Shown here: piece by piece, positions 10,234-20,700 of the stretch
Layout: every line of letters starts with the position of its first letter
Position numbering within the stretch: position 1 is the stretch's first letter
Origin: Marinobacter sp. 1-4A
Lineage (GTDB): Bacteria > Pseudomonadota > Gammaproteobacteria > Pseudomonadales > Oleiphilaceae
DNA length: 64,000 bases
Direction of reading: 5' to 3'
Assembly (NCBI RefSeq): GCF_016597725.1
Contig: NZ_VCGY01000001.1
Location: 620,001 to 684,000, forward strand
Program-made: the position numbers and the translations under genes
Notes under the pieces: model-generated
The model's database searches: none
Told to the model about the DNA's origin: nothing
The model's input: only the letters and a program-made list of their open reading frames with translations

Positions 10234-10319
10234 ACCCAGACACAACCCCCTCGCTTCAAGTCGTTCGGCGCAAGTTTCGCTATACTCTGGCCATAACATC
10301 TAGCAACTGTGCAGCCAAC

Positions 10320-11345
10320 ATGAAATACCTTGGAACCGCCTCTGTCGCCGCGCTCCGGCAATACACCCGCGCCGCCGAATCTGCAGGTGCCGACACTGCC
10401 GCCCTTTTTAAAAAAGTAGGCCTTAATTCCGCCATTCTGGATTCCGATGAGGGCCGAATAAACGGTGAGCAGTTTCAAAGCTTCATTCGTTTACTATGCC
10501 AGCAAACCAACAACCCGATACTTGGTCTGGAAACCGGGGATTTCGTGCAGCCGGGCTCCTACAGTGTGTTGGGCTACATCACCATGAGCTGCGCTACGCT
10601 GGGGGAAGCCGTCGCCCGGATTGCACCGTTTGAAAAACTGGTGGGCGACATGGGCACAACTGGCCTTACCATGGCGCAAGGCTCTATCAAGCTCACTTGG
10701 AACTGCAACTACGACGACCCGATTGTACGACCACAAGTTGTAGACAATGTTTTCGCCTCCTGGGTTAACTATGCCCGCTGGCTTGCAGACGATACAGCCG
10801 CCTCCCCCAACAACGTGCGATTGAAACGACAATCCCCCGGCACGGATCTGGAACAGGCTTACCAAAAGCGCTGGAATTGCCCGGTACACTTTGGTGCCGA
10901 TGAAGATTCCATAACCTTAAAGCAGGAACTGTTGGAAACTCGCCTGCGACAACCAGACCCCTTACTGCGCAAAACTCTAGAAGCCCATGCCCTCACCCAG
11001 CTGGCTTCGCTGGACACGGATACAGACCTGATATCTCAAGTAAAACAGAGCATTCAGAAACAGTTGATGCACGGCATAACCCGGCAAGACATGGTGGCTG
11101 AGGATCTGGGTGTTACAAGCCGAACTCTGCAACGAAAGCTGAGCCACGAAGGCGTTTCTTATCAGAAGCTACTGGATGAGGTTCGCCAAAAAATGGCCGA
11201 GGATTACCTTTTGAACAGCGATCTGAGCATTCCGGATATAGCGTTAAGGCTGGGGTACAGTGAAACTACGTCGTTTCATCGGAAGTTTAAAGCAGTGGCG
11301 GGAATGACGCCTGGGGAGTTTCGTCAATCGAAGCCTGTTAGCTGA
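10320..11345 (+). CDS. AraC family transcriptional regulator (OruR/ArgR-like architecture)
   Basis: A 341-residue regulator with an N-terminal arabinose-binding-type sensor region (residues about 20-205; FVQPGSYSVLGYITMSCATLGEA is typical) and a C-terminal double helix-turn-helix AraC domain (about 240-338; EDLGVTSRTLQRKLSHEG, then IALRLGYSETTSFHRKFK and the TPGEFR end). This arrangement occurs in regulators of ornithine, lipid and virulence genes; the effector cannot be told from sequence. A TATACT -10-like hexamer lies at 10281-10286. The neighbour argG is convergent and separated by an inverted repeat, so no operon link is implied. Confidence 0.9.
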   Translation: MKYLGTASVAALRQYTRAAESAGADTAALFKKVGLNSAILDSDEGRINGEQFQSFIRLLCQQTNNPILGLETGDFVQPGSYSVLGYITMSCATLGEAVARIAPFEKLVGDMGTTGLTMAQGSIKLTWNCNYDDPIVRPQVVDNVFASWVNYARWLADDTAASPNNVRLKRQSPGTDLEQAYQKRWNCPVHFGADEDSITLKQELLETRLRQPDPLLRKTLEAHALTQLASLDTDTDLISQVKQSIQKQLMHGITRQDMVAEDLGVTSRTLQRKLSHEGVSYQKLLDEVRQKMAEDYLLNSDLSIPDIALRLGYSETTSFHRKFKAVAGMTPGEFRQSKPVS

Positions 11346-11356
11346 GCATAAACGGC

Positions 11357-11462
11357 CTGGGCGGGCAGAGCCTCCCAGAAAACGCCCGTGAATACTTCCC
11401 TGTAGGGCTCGGTCGCGCCATCCTTGGCGCTCCACGTTTCTGGGAGGCTCTGCCCGCCCCGA
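11357..11462. repeat. Long imperfect inverted repeat between convergent genes
   Basis: The left arm at 11359-11384 is the reverse complement of the right arm at 11435-11459 apart from one extra base. The loop of about 50 bases contains a smaller hairpin (GGCGCG / TTGGCGC region). The element fills the gap between the AraC gene and argG. It resembles repetitive extragenic palindromic elements and could form a bidirectional terminator hairpin, though no clear T tract follows. Confidence 0.7.
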
Positions 11463-11497
11463 CCTGCCTGACTGTTTGCCAGCCGCTTAGCTAAAAC

Positions 11498-12709
11498 TTA
11501 AAGCTTGCGACCTTTACCCGCAGCAATCCGCAGGCGGAGTGCATTCAGTTTGATGAAGCCTTCTGCATCCTTCTGATCGTAAGCACCGTGATCTTCTTCA
11601 AAGGTCGCGATGGTCTCATCGAACAGGGAATCTTCAGACTTACGGCCAACAACATCAACATTGCCCTTGTACAGCTTCAGGCGAACAGTACCGTTGACGT
11701 ATTCCTGAGTCTGATCGATCAATGCCTGCAGCGCTTCACGCTCTGGCGACCACCAGTAACCGTTGTAGATAACCTCGGCATAACGGGGCATCAGGCTGTC
11801 TTTCAGGTGCGCTACTTCACGGTCCAGAGTGATGGACTCAATGGCACGGTGTGCCCGCAGCATAATCGTGCCGCCTGGTGTTTCGTAGCAACCGCGGGAC
11901 TTCATGCCCACATAGCGGTTCTCAACAATATCCAAACGGCCGATACCATTAGCGCCAGCAACTTTGTTCAGGTTTTCCAGCACTTCGTGAGCCTTCATCT
12001 CCACACCGTCAACAGCGACGATGTCACCCTTGCGGTAGGTTAGCTCGATGTAGGTAGGGGTATCTGGAGCTGCTTCCGGAGACACACTCCAGCGCCACAT
12101 ATCTTCCTCGGCTTCAGACCAAGGGTCTTCCAAATTCATACCTTCGTACGAAATGTGCAGCAAGTTGGCATCCATAGAATAAGGGCTCTTACCCTTCTTC
12201 ATGTCTACCTGAATATTGCGCTCGGCACAGTAAGCCAGAAGCTTCTCACGGGAATTCAAATCCCACTCACGCCAAGGCGCAATCACTTTTACACCCGGCT
12301 TAAGCGCGTAGGCACCCAACTCAAAACGAACCTGATCATTACCCTTGCCTGTAGCGCCATGGGAAATAGCATCCGCGCCAGTTTGATTCGCAATATCGAT
12401 CAAACGCTTGGCAATCAGCGGGCGGGCAATCGAGGTACCCAGCAGGTATTCGCCTTCATAAATGGTATTGGCTCGGAACATCGGGAACACGTAATCGCGC
12501 ACAAACTCTTCGCGCAAGTCCTCGATGTAGATTTCCTTAACGCCCAAAGCTTCTGCTTTAGCACGGGCTGGCTCAACTTCCTCGCCCTGACCAATGTCAG
12601 CCGTGAAGGTTACCACCTCACAGTTATAGGTATCCTGCAACCACCGAACAATAACAGAGGTATCCAGGCCACCAGAGTAGGCCAGAACGACCTTTTTAAT
12701 ATCAGACAT
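11498..12709 (-). CDS. argG: Argininosuccinate synthase
   Basis: Catalyses ATP-dependent condensation of citrulline and aspartate, the penultimate step of arginine biosynthesis. The 403-residue length is standard for the family. The P-loop-like AYSGGLDTS motif lies at residues about 10-18. The [13 protein letters not shown] citrulline/aspartate-binding segment, the [16 protein letters not shown] segment and the [12 protein letters not shown] motif are all intact. It stands alone on the minus strand, between the fliS-side repeat and the AraC-side inverted repeat. Confidence 0.98.
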   Translation of the reverse strand: MSDIKKVVLAYSGGLDTSVIVRWLQDTYNCEVVTFTADIGQGEEVEPARAKAEALGVKEIYIEDLREEFVRDYVFPMFRANTIYEGEYLLGTSIARPLIAKRLIDIANQTGADAISHGATGKGNDQVRFELGAYALKPGVKVIAPWREWDLNSREKLLAYCAERNIQVDMKKGKSPYSMDANLLHISYEGMNLEDPWSEAEEDMWRWSVSPEAAPDTPTYIELTYRKGDIVAVDGVEMKAHEVLENLNKVAGANGIGRLDIVENRYVGMKSRGCYETPGGTIMLRAHRAIESITLDREVAHLKDSLMPRYAEVIYNGYWWSPEREALQALIDQTQEYVNGTVRLKLYKGNVDVVGRKSEDSLFDETIATFEEDHGAYDQKDAEGFIKLNALRLRIAAGKGRKL

Positions 12710-12809
12710 GCTTATTGTGCTCCAGACTGAACAGAATGGATGTATTGAAAAGAAGGGACGTATTGTACGGGATGGTGGGGGAGTTGGCTATTGGGGGAAA
12801 GGAGGGGGA

Positions 12810-12951
12810 TCACCCCCTCTCCCCCGGCCCCTCTCCCGCGAGGGGAGAGGGGAGCTAAAAGCCTATCCCTGAGACAGGTGCGCCATAGTCGCAGGCAGTG
12901 CAATTAAAGCCCCTCTCCCCTCGCGGGAGAGGGGTTGGGGAGAGGGGGTGA
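12810..12951. repeat. Palindromic C-rich repeat element, solo copy
   Basis: A 142-bp element lies between fliS and argG. Its two ends are inverted copies (TCACCCCCTCTCCCC type at both borders), and each arm contains its own hairpin (CCCCTCTCCC with GGGAGAGGGG). Read on the minus strand it matches the unit seen three times at 35.3-36.2 kb: CCCTCTCCCGC, then GGGGCTTTAATTGCACTG, a variable spacer of about 40 bases, then TTTAGCTCCCCTCTCCC. No coding capacity is evident. It may also act as a transcription boundary between fliS and argG. Confidence 0.8.
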
Positions 12952-12966
12952 AGATTATTTCAATCT

Positions 12967-13368
12967 TTAACCAACCTGAGCAGACTGCCCCACGGCCTCT
13001 TCCCGAATGCCATCCCATCCATCTTTGATGGAACGCAGCAGATCAGCAACTTCGTCCAACTTGGCTACATCGTTCTTGGCGTTGGCTTCAAACAGTGTGC
13101 GCTCCATATAGTCATAAAGAGCTTCTAGCCGTTCGGCTAGATCACCGCCTTTTTCAAAATCCAGAAAGCTGCGTAAGCCGCCAATAATCTCAATAGCTTT
13201 GGTGATCAGCTTACCTTTGCCGGCATAATCATTAGCCTGCATGCGGGCCTTGGCCATATTGATACGCTCCAGTGCACCGTTATATAGAAGCTGAATCAGC
13301 TTATGCGGATCTGCATCGGTGATGCTGGTTTGAGTATTTACTCGTTGGTAAGCTTGTAAACCGTTCAT
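12967..13368 (-). CDS. fliS: Flagellar export chaperone FliS
   Basis: Cytosolic chaperone that binds flagellin C-termini and prevents premature polymerisation before export. The 133-residue helical protein shows the family pattern: NGLQAYQRVNTQTSITDADPHKLIQLLY at the start, ALERINMAKARM, GGLRSFLDFEKGGDLAERLEALYDYM, and a LLRSIKDGWDGI C-terminal helix. It follows fliD by 54 bp on the same strand, giving the order flagellin, flaG, fliD, fliS. No fliT is visible downstream; a repeat element and argG follow instead. Confidence 0.95.
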   Translation of the reverse strand: MNGLQAYQRVNTQTSITDADPHKLIQLLYNGALERINMAKARMQANDYAGKGKLITKAIEIIGGLRSFLDFEKGGDLAERLEALYDYMERTLFEANAKNDVAKLDEVADLLRSIKDGWDGIREEAVGQSAQVG

Positions 13369-13422
13369 GATTAACCTCGTATGTCACCGGCTACGCCGGA
13401 GAAATCAATGCGTTAGCCGGAA

Positions 13423-15396
13423 TTACTTCTGGTTAAAGTTCTCAGGGGCTAAAGCAGCCAATTGCTGCGTTAGATAATTCCCAGTGTTGTTTAACTGAGC
13501 AATCAGTGAGTCTGCGGCTGTAAACTGACTAACCAAGCGCTCCTGATAAGAAGCGATTCTGTCATCCAGCCGAACTCGCTCTTCCTGAATACGCTCCAAA
13601 TCGCGAGTCAAACTACTGGTTTTAGTATCAAGCGTTCCGTCAGGCCCCACAATGCTGGTTACCAAGTTAACAGCGCTCTCACCGATTCCTTCGATAAACT
13701 TCACATTGCCATAGGTGCGGGCTTCATCCCCGCTAATGCGCAACTGTATGCCCTTAGCGCCGCCAGCACCCACAACCGTAAGCATTTGGCCCTCGCCCGT
13801 TGCTTCCTGGCCACCTACGGTTCCTGCGACATCTTTGCCCAGTGTTCCAGTTTGAACGGATAGTCCGAGGGAAGCGCCATCCTCAACAGACATAACACTA
13901 ACGTTCGAACTACTCCCATATAGGCCAGATGTAAACGTAAGAGCTCCTGCCCCGTCCAGACCAACTCGCACGGACTGGCCAGCCGAACTCAATGCCGTAT
14001 TGCTATCTAGTTGGCTCTGAATCTCATCGGCAAGTTCCTGTGCCGTTGCGTAGGTTTGCTGGGTCAGCTGCAGGTTAACCGTTGTTTTGCCGTCAATTGT
14101 TAGCTCCAACTCGTCATTCGTTCCATCAATAGTGACTCCTGACGATAGTGGCGAGCTACCTGTAACTCCACCGCGTGTAGCTGGCTGGGTAATATCAATC
14201 GCGTAGTTTCCCTGCGACGTATTCAATCCAGCTTTAACAAACTCCACCCCAGAATCTGATACACGCCCCTGCTCAGCAAAAAGCGCCGTTACATCATCCG
14301 GGTTGGCTTTAAGTTGCTCTTCAAATTTAGCTCGATCAAACGTCAAACCACCGGTTTCATAATCGGTTGTAATGCCCACATCGGCCATGGTTCGGATGCT
14401 TGCATTCTCTAAACCAGGTACAACACGCGTTAAAACGTTACGCAGTTGAGACTGAATAGCCCGCACAGACGTATCGCCAGAAAGAATACCGCCCTGCCCG
14501 GTATCAGCGTTGAAACCGGACAAACCCTTGATAGTCGCTTGCAGCGCATTGAATTTCTCAACAAACGCACCAACTCTATCCGCGACCGCACCAAAGTCTT
14601 GATCGACTTTCACCGTGGAAGTTGCGCCTTCAGCCTTCGCCTCGAACGACAGCCCGTCAATTACGTTATCAAAGGTATTGGTAGATCGAGTGATCTCGAT
14701 ACCATTGATTTCTACAGACGCATCTTTCGCTTCAATGGTTTGAGACAGGTTCTGTACTGAACCATTAAAAGCAAACTGCGAAAGCCCAGCGCCGTCCTCG
14801 TCTAGGCCGTCATCATCCGAAACAGAAATATTGATGGCATTGGCTGTGCCCGTGTTTTCAGACGACATAACAAGCCGGTAGCCGCTGCCAGTATCCACAA
14901 TGCCTGCAGATACCCCAACACCCGCTTCGTTAATCGCGTTAGCGAGACCTTGAAGCGTATTGTTTGTGCCGTCTATAGTCAGCGTTGCTGAGTTTTCACC
15001 AGACGAAATAGTAAAGGTACCGGTGCCTACAGACGTAGAGTCGCGATCTGCAAAGGTGTTAGAAGCCAAAGATTGAGCCTGAGCCAACCCCAAGACCTTA
15101 ACACTGTACGAACCACGGCTAGCCTTACTGCTATCCACAGTTACAGCAATATCTTCATTGGAGGAACTGGCAGAAAACGCCTTGAGATTGTCTGGGGCAC
15201 TGAGTTGCCTCATCGGCAACCGCAGTTCCGTTACGGCGCTACGCAAAGTGCCATAAGCGGAAATAAGCGTTTCTGCACGCTGGGTTTTAAAGTTAAGTCG
15301 ATCTTCAACGGGCTTGCGTTCAGCCGCAACCAACTGATCCACGAGATCCGAGTTCAATACCCCGGAACCAATACCTAACGATGAAATGCCTGCCAT
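13423..15396 (-). CDS. fliD: Flagellar hook-associated protein 2, filament cap FliD
   Basis: Forms the pentameric cap that inserts flagellin at the filament tip. The start is ATG 15396 (MAGISSLGIGSGVLNS), which has GGAGG eight bases upstream. An in-frame TTG two codons earlier is less likely. The protein is 657 residues, long for the family (enterobacterial FliD is about 470), with the extra length in the variable D2-D4 region (about 100-560). The conserved ends are present: the N-terminal coiled coil with LDSDLVDQLV-type sequence and the C-terminal helix (RVRLDDRIASYQERLVSQFTAADSLI). The cap domain may recognise surfaces. Confidence 0.94.
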   Translation of the reverse strand: MAGISSLGIGSGVLNSDLVDQLVAAERKPVEDRLNFKTQRAETLISAYGTLRSAVTELRLPMRQLSAPDNLKAFSASSSNEDIAVTVDSSKASRGSYSVKVLGLAQAQSLASNTFADRDSTSVGTGTFTISSGENSATLTIDGTNNTLQGLANAINEAGVGVSAGIVDTGSGYRLVMSSENTGTANAINISVSDDDGLDEDGAGLSQFAFNGSVQNLSQTIEAKDASVEINGIEITRSTNTFDNVIDGLSFEAKAEGATSTVKVDQDFGAVADRVGAFVEKFNALQATIKGLSGFNADTGQGGILSGDTSVRAIQSQLRNVLTRVVPGLENASIRTMADVGITTDYETGGLTFDRAKFEEQLKANPDDVTALFAEQGRVSDSGVEFVKAGLNTSQGNYAIDITQPATRGGVTGSSPLSSGVTIDGTNDELELTIDGKTTVNLQLTQQTYATAQELADEIQSQLDSNTALSSAGQSVRVGLDGAGALTFTSGLYGSSSNVSVMSVEDGASLGLSVQTGTLGKDVAGTVGGQEATGEGQMLTVVGAGGAKGIQLRISGDEARTYGNVKFIEGIGESAVNLVTSIVGPDGTLDTKTSSLTRDLERIQEERVRLDDRIASYQERLVSQFTAADSLIAQLNNTGNYLTQQLAALAPENFNQK

Positions 15397-15521
15397 AACC
15401 AAGCCTCCTCATGGGGGCGAATCTCTTTATCTATTCCGGTTATCGGCAGAGAGCGGCAAAACTTTGCCTTTTTCTCTACCAATTTTGTAACTGGCTGTTA
15501 AAACTAGCTTAGCCCAAAACG

Positions 15522-15557
15522 CAAAACACCGCCGGGCCTTCGTCAGGTACGGCGGTG
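15522..15557 (-). terminator. Probable terminator downstream of flaG
   Basis: On the minus strand, CACCGCC/GGCGGTG (15527-15533 with 15551-15557) forms a 7-bp stem with a 17-base loop, followed by TTTTGCGTTTT. It lies 43 bp past the flaG stop and 126 bp before the fliD start. It should reduce read-through from flagellin/flaG into fliD, which implies that fliD has its own promoter in 15403-15520. Confidence 0.6.
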
Positions 15558-15599
15558 CTGAAAAACCATTGCTAACCTCAAACCACAGGTATCGAGTAC

Positions 15600-16037
15600 C
15601 TACACCTTGATGTTAAACAACGTCAGCGGTTCATCTTGCTGCAATTTCTCTGCCAACCTCATTGCCACTTCATCCGGAATCTGGCGAATAACTTTCTGGG
15701 TTTGCTGATCCACCACTTTCACAATGGTCTGCCCCATTTCGTTATCAACCTCAAACTGCAGATCCCTTTGGACATTCTGAACATAATCGTTCAGCTGCGA
15801 AACCGCACCCTTCAACTCTTCCTGCCGCGCTTCATTTCGCTTCTGCAACTGCTCAGCTTTTGAAACGTCTTGGGTCTGGGAAGTCGATTGATTTGGCAAA
15901 GCGCGCCCGGTTGATGAAGGAGCAAGCTCGGAGGCATTCCTGCCTTCGGCCTGAGATGACGACATTGCCCTTGCCGGTGCCTGCGCGCCAGAGCGTGCCA
16001 GCTTATAATCCGGGTTGTTCAGGTTAACGTCATTCAT
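15600..16037 (-). CDS. flaG: FlaG family flagellar protein
   Basis: FlaG proteins affect flagellar filament length; their biochemical role is unclear. The 145-residue product has a low-complexity Ser/Gln/Ala-rich N-terminal half and the conserved C-terminal FlaG domain (about 75-145). That domain contains LQFEVDNEMGQTIVKVVD, QTQKVIRQIPDEVAMRLAEKL and a hydrophobic end. It lies between the flagellin and fliD genes, the standard position in polar-flagellated gammaproteobacteria. The start ATG 16037 follows a GAGGTGAG-type SD. Confidence 0.92.
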   Translation of the reverse strand: MNDVNLNNPDYKLARSGAQAPARAMSSSQAEGRNASELAPSSTGRALPNQSTSQTQDVSKAEQLQKRNEARQEELKGAVSQLNDYVQNVQRDLQFEVDNEMGQTIVKVVDQQTQKVIRQIPDEVAMRLAEKLQQDEPLTLFNIKV

Positions 16038-16065
16038 AGCTCACCTCACTATCCTTAAACGGCTT

Positions 16066-16089
16066 AAAACCGGAACCCGAAGGTTCCGG
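16066..16089 (-). terminator. Flagellin gene terminator with TTCG loop
   Basis: A perfect 8-bp stem CCGGAACC/GGTTCCGG (16070-16077 with 16082-16089) is closed by a stable TTCG tetraloop on the minus strand and followed by TTTT. It lies 18 bp past the flagellin stop. It probably attenuates transcription between the abundant flagellin mRNA and flaG. Confidence 0.75.
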
Positions 16090-16106
16090 CTGTTACCGCT
16101 AATCCC

Positions 16107-17579
16107 TTACTGCAGGAGGGAAAGAACCTGCTGCGGACGAGCATTTGCCTGTGCCAGTACCGAGATACCAGCCTGCTGCAGTACCTGAGCCTTGGACAGC
16201 TTGGCGGTTTCTGCCGCAAAGTCTGCGTCAAGAATCCGGCTCTGAGCGGCGCTCAGGTTTGTGCTGGTGGATTCCAGGTTGGAGATGGTGCTTTCGAAGC
16301 GGCTCTGGATTGCGCCGAACTTCGCACGCTGCGAGCTGATAGTGCTAAGCGCGGCATCTACCGTCTTCAGAGCCTGAGTGGCACTTTCGAAAGACGTAAT
16401 ATCCAAGTTCGAAACAGACCGCAACTCTGAGCCAGTGCTCGCAAACGCATCAGTGCTTGTTACCTCAACAGCGAAAGACCGATCAGAGTCAAGCTGAATG
16501 TAACCACTTGTAGTGGAGTCATCAGCATTAGTATCGGCGGTTAGAGTTGCTGCTGAACCGGCAGCCTGAAGCACCCCGTCCTCATCGCGGTATTGCTTGG
16601 TTACTGACACGTTTCCTGCATTCTGAACCGTAGTGTCTCCAATCTTAATATCTGCGCCAGTCTCGTTAGTCAAAACGACAGACGAGCCATTTTCTGCAAC
16701 TTCAGCAGTGATTCCGGTCTTGGAGGACTGGTCATTAATTGCAGCGACAGCAGCGGACAAAGAATCCTGCCCTGAGGTGGCATCAATCGTAAACGAAACA
16801 GATTGAGCATCGCTGTTATCAGCGACTAGGTTCAGGGTATAGCTACCAGAGGCTGCAAAACTAAGGTCAACCTCTGTACGTGCGCTCGCAGTTACACCTG
16901 TGTCCCCAGTCTTGGCATTGACGTCTGCCGCAATATCTTTAGCAGAAGCATCACCAGCGATCGTGACACTTTCTGTTCCGAGGTAACCGTTGATATCGAT
17001 TGAGCCACCGGTTACGCCGTTTGTGGTGCCGCTGGATGCTGCCGCACCGCTGGCGATTACCTGATTATTACCGAATTTGTCAGTGCGCAAGTTGGAAGTC
17101 GACGCAGAAATAGTTTCATTTGCGTTAGCACCAACCTGAAATTGAGCAGAGCCGAAAGTGCCATCGAAAAGCTTCTGGCCATTAAAGTTTGTAGTTGTTG
17201 CAATACGATCCAGTTCCGAAACCAACTGGTTTACTTCATCTTGCAGAGCTTGACGGTCCGAAGAAGAGTTGGACGCGTTGGCTGATTGGACACCAAGTTC
17301 ACGCACACGCTGGAGTATGTTTCCTGCTTCGCCAAGAGCCCCCTCAGCCGTCTGCGCCAGAGAAATACCGTCATTGGCGTTACGGGTTGCTTGGTTCAAG
17401 CCACGAATCTGCGCCTCAAAACGGTTAGAAATTGCCAAACCAGCGGCGTCGTCTTTTGCCGAGTTAATACGTAGGCCAGAAGAAAGGCGCTCGAGAGCTT
17501 GGTTAGATTGGTTTTGCGACCGGCTCAACTGGTTCTGAGCGGACAGTGATGCAACGTTAGTGTTAATACCGAGAGCCAT
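16107..17579 (-). CDS. fliC: Flagellin (copy 1, sigma-28-type promoter)
   Basis: Filament subunit, 490 residues. The N-terminal D0/D1 domain (about 1-170) has the standard [18 protein letters not shown] start, [20 protein letters not shown] and a [12 protein letters not shown] segment. The C-terminal D1/D0 helix ends in [11 protein letters not shown]. The central 170-400 region is a Ser/Thr/Asp/Ala-rich variable domain, which is surface exposed and a likely glycosylation target. The gene heads flagellin-flaG-fliD-fliS and is controlled by a sigma-28-like promoter at 17665-17691. A second, related flagellin lies at 27119 on the other strand. The middle domain contains repeated modules (GASAESIAAEVNKK-type and [12 protein letters not shown]) shared with copy 2. 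Confidence 0.97.
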   Translation of the reverse strand: MALGINTNVASLSAQNQLSRSQNQSNQALERLSSGLRINSAKDDAAGLAISNRFEAQIRGLNQATRNANDGISLAQTAEGALGEAGNILQRVRELGVQSANASNSSSDRQALQDEVNQLVSELDRIATTTNFNGQKLFDGTFGSAQFQVGANANETISASTSNLRTDKFGNNQVIASGAAASSGTTNGVTGGSIDINGYLGTESVTIAGDASAKDIAADVNAKTGDTGVTASARTEVDLSFAASGSYTLNLVADNSDAQSVSFTIDATSGQDSLSAAVAAINDQSSKTGITAEVAENGSSVVLTNETGADIKIGDTTVQNAGNVSVTKQYRDEDGVLQAAGSAATLTADTNADDSTTSGYIQLDSDRSFAVEVTSTDAFASTGSELRSVSNLDITSFESATQALKTVDAALSTISSQRAKFGAIQSRFESTISNLESTSTNLSAAQSRILDADFAAETAKLSKAQVLQQAGISVLAQANARPQQVLSLLQ

Positions 17580-17664
17580 AATGCTTCCCCTTCGACAAAA
17601 GTCGTTTTACTGAAAACGGTCTAGCGCTCGGTTTTAGTTTGTGAGCGCCGCCCTGTTATTTCAC

Positions 17665-17691
17665 TTAACGGCACTCAAACAACACTCTTTA
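17665..17691 (-). promoter_or_regulatory. Sigma-28 (FliA)-type promoter of flagellin copy 1
   Basis: On the minus strand, TAAA (17688-17691) is followed after exactly 15 bases by GCCGTTAA (17665-17672). The FliA consensus is TAAA, N15, GCCGATAA, so only one -10 base differs. It lies 86 bp upstream of the flagellin start in an otherwise empty 150-bp gap. Confidence 0.85.
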
Positions 17692-17729
17692 GAAAAAACC
17701 CCGCTTCTTTTGTAAAAAAGTGTAAAAGC

Positions 17730-20700
17730 TCAAAATTTCGTCCAAGCACGCAACCATTGCTGAAGATTCTCACCCTCAAGCATCCAGTCTCGCAGGATCA
17801 CACTCTTGAGCTCATCCCCTTGTCTGGCTGTTTCATCCAGATCGCTCAAATGCATTCGTGTCGCATCCAACCAATCCTTATAGCGGTTTTTAACCTTTGT
17901 GACCGGCAAGTTATGCAAGCGGTATGGCTCAACGTCACTGCACACGACAGGGAACCCGCATGCCCCATATTCCAATAACCTAAGGTTGCTTTTACACCGA
18001 TTAAATAGATTATCTTCGAGAGGCGCGATTGCCAGATCCAAATTCATTGAAGCCAGTTTCTTGGGATACAGAGCAATATCTACGCCTTCATGCACCTCTT
18101 TAACAAAGGGCCTCAGTGCATCAGGGCACATACCGAAGAATACCCAGTCGACTTCTTCAGTGAGGTCGCGAACAACAGCCTCTACCAACTCAAGATCACC
18201 TGTATGCCCGATGCCGCCAGCCCAGCCCACTCTCGGCTTGTCAGACTGACGCCGCAAAGAATTCAAATCTTGCCACCAATCAAGCGGTAGCCGGTTCTCC
18301 ACCACGCGAATATCTGGGTGGATTCCTTTAAAAGCTTCTGCCAAAGGGTGAGTAGATACCACAAACCGATCAACATGCTTTAAAGACCGCCTTAGTGACT
18401 TGAGGATATCTTTAGGCATGTTTTTTCGGTAAGCGCTTTTCAGAGGAAGATTTGGCAGGTAGTCATCCAACTCATAAACCACTGGTTTTTTCAGGAAGCG
18501 CCTCACCTGCTTCATGCTGGCAATGGCTTCATCTGTTATTTGCCGTTGATAAATAGCAACATCCGGATCGAGACGAGCCATTTCTGGAACAGTTAGCCAG
18601 TCGCTAGCGATCATGCCCCCTGCAACCCCCTGCGCCTTCATACTCTCTAGAGGCTGCATCATCCGATAGTGACCACATCCCCACTGGTCCGCTGGGTGTA
18701 CAAGAACCGTTGGCAAACCAAGTACTTTTTGCGGCTGCCAATTCAGTTCTGTTCGATGATCAACTTCGAATCCACTGGTTCTCAGAGACAAGCTACGATT
18801 AAAAGCCGGATCATTTGCCATGTAGGGGAGCCAACGCTCGAACATAGTTTCCTGCTCTCTCTCGAAGCGCTTAACCTTCTTTTCCTGAACGGTCTTATCG
18901 ACGGACGTTTGACTTGCATTTGCAACGTGCATTACCAAAGCGTGAGGTGTCCAAACGGTTAAAAAACCCGCCTGACCCACCTTTAGGCAGAAATCGATAT
19001 CATTATATGAGACTGCAAAGGCCTCCTCATCTAAGCCACCTACATGCTCATACACCGATTTCCTGACTAACATGCAAGCAGCAGTGACTGCGGAGTAATT
19101 TTGATCCACAACGAGGCGATTCATGTAGCCGGGATCATTAGCCTCTGCATCAATACAAATATGCTCTGCGGCACCTCTCATACCAATCACAACACCAGCA
19201 TGTTGAACCCTGCCGTTCGGGAACAGCAATTTCGCACCGACAATACCCACTTCCGGTCGCTGGGCGTGGTTCATCATCGCATCCAGCCAATCCGCTTGAA
19301 TTATTCCTGTGTCATTATTAAGCAAAAGTACATAGTCGCCTTTCGCATGTTGAACTGCGTAATTGTTAATGGCAGAAAAATTAAAGGGCTTTGGATATCG
19401 AAGAACGCGCAAGTTAGACAGAGCCATGTCTTCAATGCCTTTCAGCCAAGCTTTGGCTTGAGGCGTTTCACTATTGTTATCGACAATAAGAATCTCGTAA
19501 TGAGAGTAGGCTGTTTTCTCAAGAATGGATTCAACACAAGTCTGAACTAAGTGGAGTTGGTCTTTGGTCGGTATAATAATTGAAACGAAAGGCGTGGTTG
19601 GGTGTGAATAGTTAACACGTAAACTACTGGATGCTAGACCTTGCGCGACCCGGGCTGTTGCATATCCTCGGCGCTCAAGATGTTTCTGGATGACGGGGAC
19701 ATAATTCCCTAGATCAAAACTCTGCGTGCCCGAATGCAACAGGAACAAAGGCTCATCAGAGCGACCAATACAGCCAAATCCCTTTTCTTCTAACAAGCGG
19801 AGTATGTAGTCCAACTCAAAGGCACTTTCATCAGCCTCGCTAAAGCCACCAAGCGCCTGGACTGTCGAATGTCGGAAAATCCAGTGCCGCGACATATCTG
19901 CGGGCGAGCTAAGGAGCAAATCTAGATTCAGACCAGAACGGAAAAAACCACTTTCTGTTTTGCCATTATGCTCCAGCAACTCATCTCCGTAGGCCGCATC
20001 CAAGGCTTGCCCCGAAGACTCCAGCTCTGCCAACAATAGCGGCAAGCCTGCCGGAGTTAACTCTGCAGGAGTCCTTGCGATCACAACCCAGTCAGCTTCA
20101 ACCACTCCTATGACGAACTGATTCAGCGCTGCCGCTGCCTCTCCACGGTTATATTGAATAAACTGAACGTCTTGAAACAACTCCTTCCTGTAAAACGCCT
20201 CGTCGGGAGTTAAAACCACGCACGTTAGCGAGGGGCAATAGTAGCGAGCAATTCTAAAAGCGAGTATCGAGATATTAAGGTTATAGGTTTCAGGCGTGGC
20301 ATCAATAAGAATGAGACACAGGGATTGTTGGGACGCCAGAACCTCTAGCTTTCTAGCTATAGGTATGGGCAGTTCGCGTTGCCCATACCAAGAATCGAGA
20401 CCAATCACGCCATCCGTTCTTTCACACTCCTGAACACGTCTTTCAAGATCTGAGAAAGCTGTCAACGCAGCGTCATCAATGCTACCTGCTTTCTGATAGA
20501 AATTTTTAAATGAAACTGACTTAAACGCAGCCGACTGCTTCCAAAGGGGTTTGACTTGAACCGCCCCTTCACTTCGAACCTCACCGCCAAGCATGGCATC
20601 GATTTGAGCGAGGAAGGCTTTACGTCCATTCTCGCCTAAAGTTTGAGCGCTGGCGTGTCGTTGGTTTTGTCCCGAGTGAATTCGAAAACACGATAGCTGT

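Noticed and set aside
10060..10299. Minus-strand 79-residue open frame across the sRNA region
   Set aside because: It reads through the terminator hairpin and stem structures, lacks an SD and resembles no family.
12810..12951. CRISPR array
   Set aside because: Repeats are palindromic, C-rich and few, without regular spacers or cas genes.
15403..15520. GGCAAAGTTTTGC as a sigma-54 promoter for fliD
   Set aside because: The GG and GC doublets are separated by 9 bases instead of the required 10, so it does not fit.
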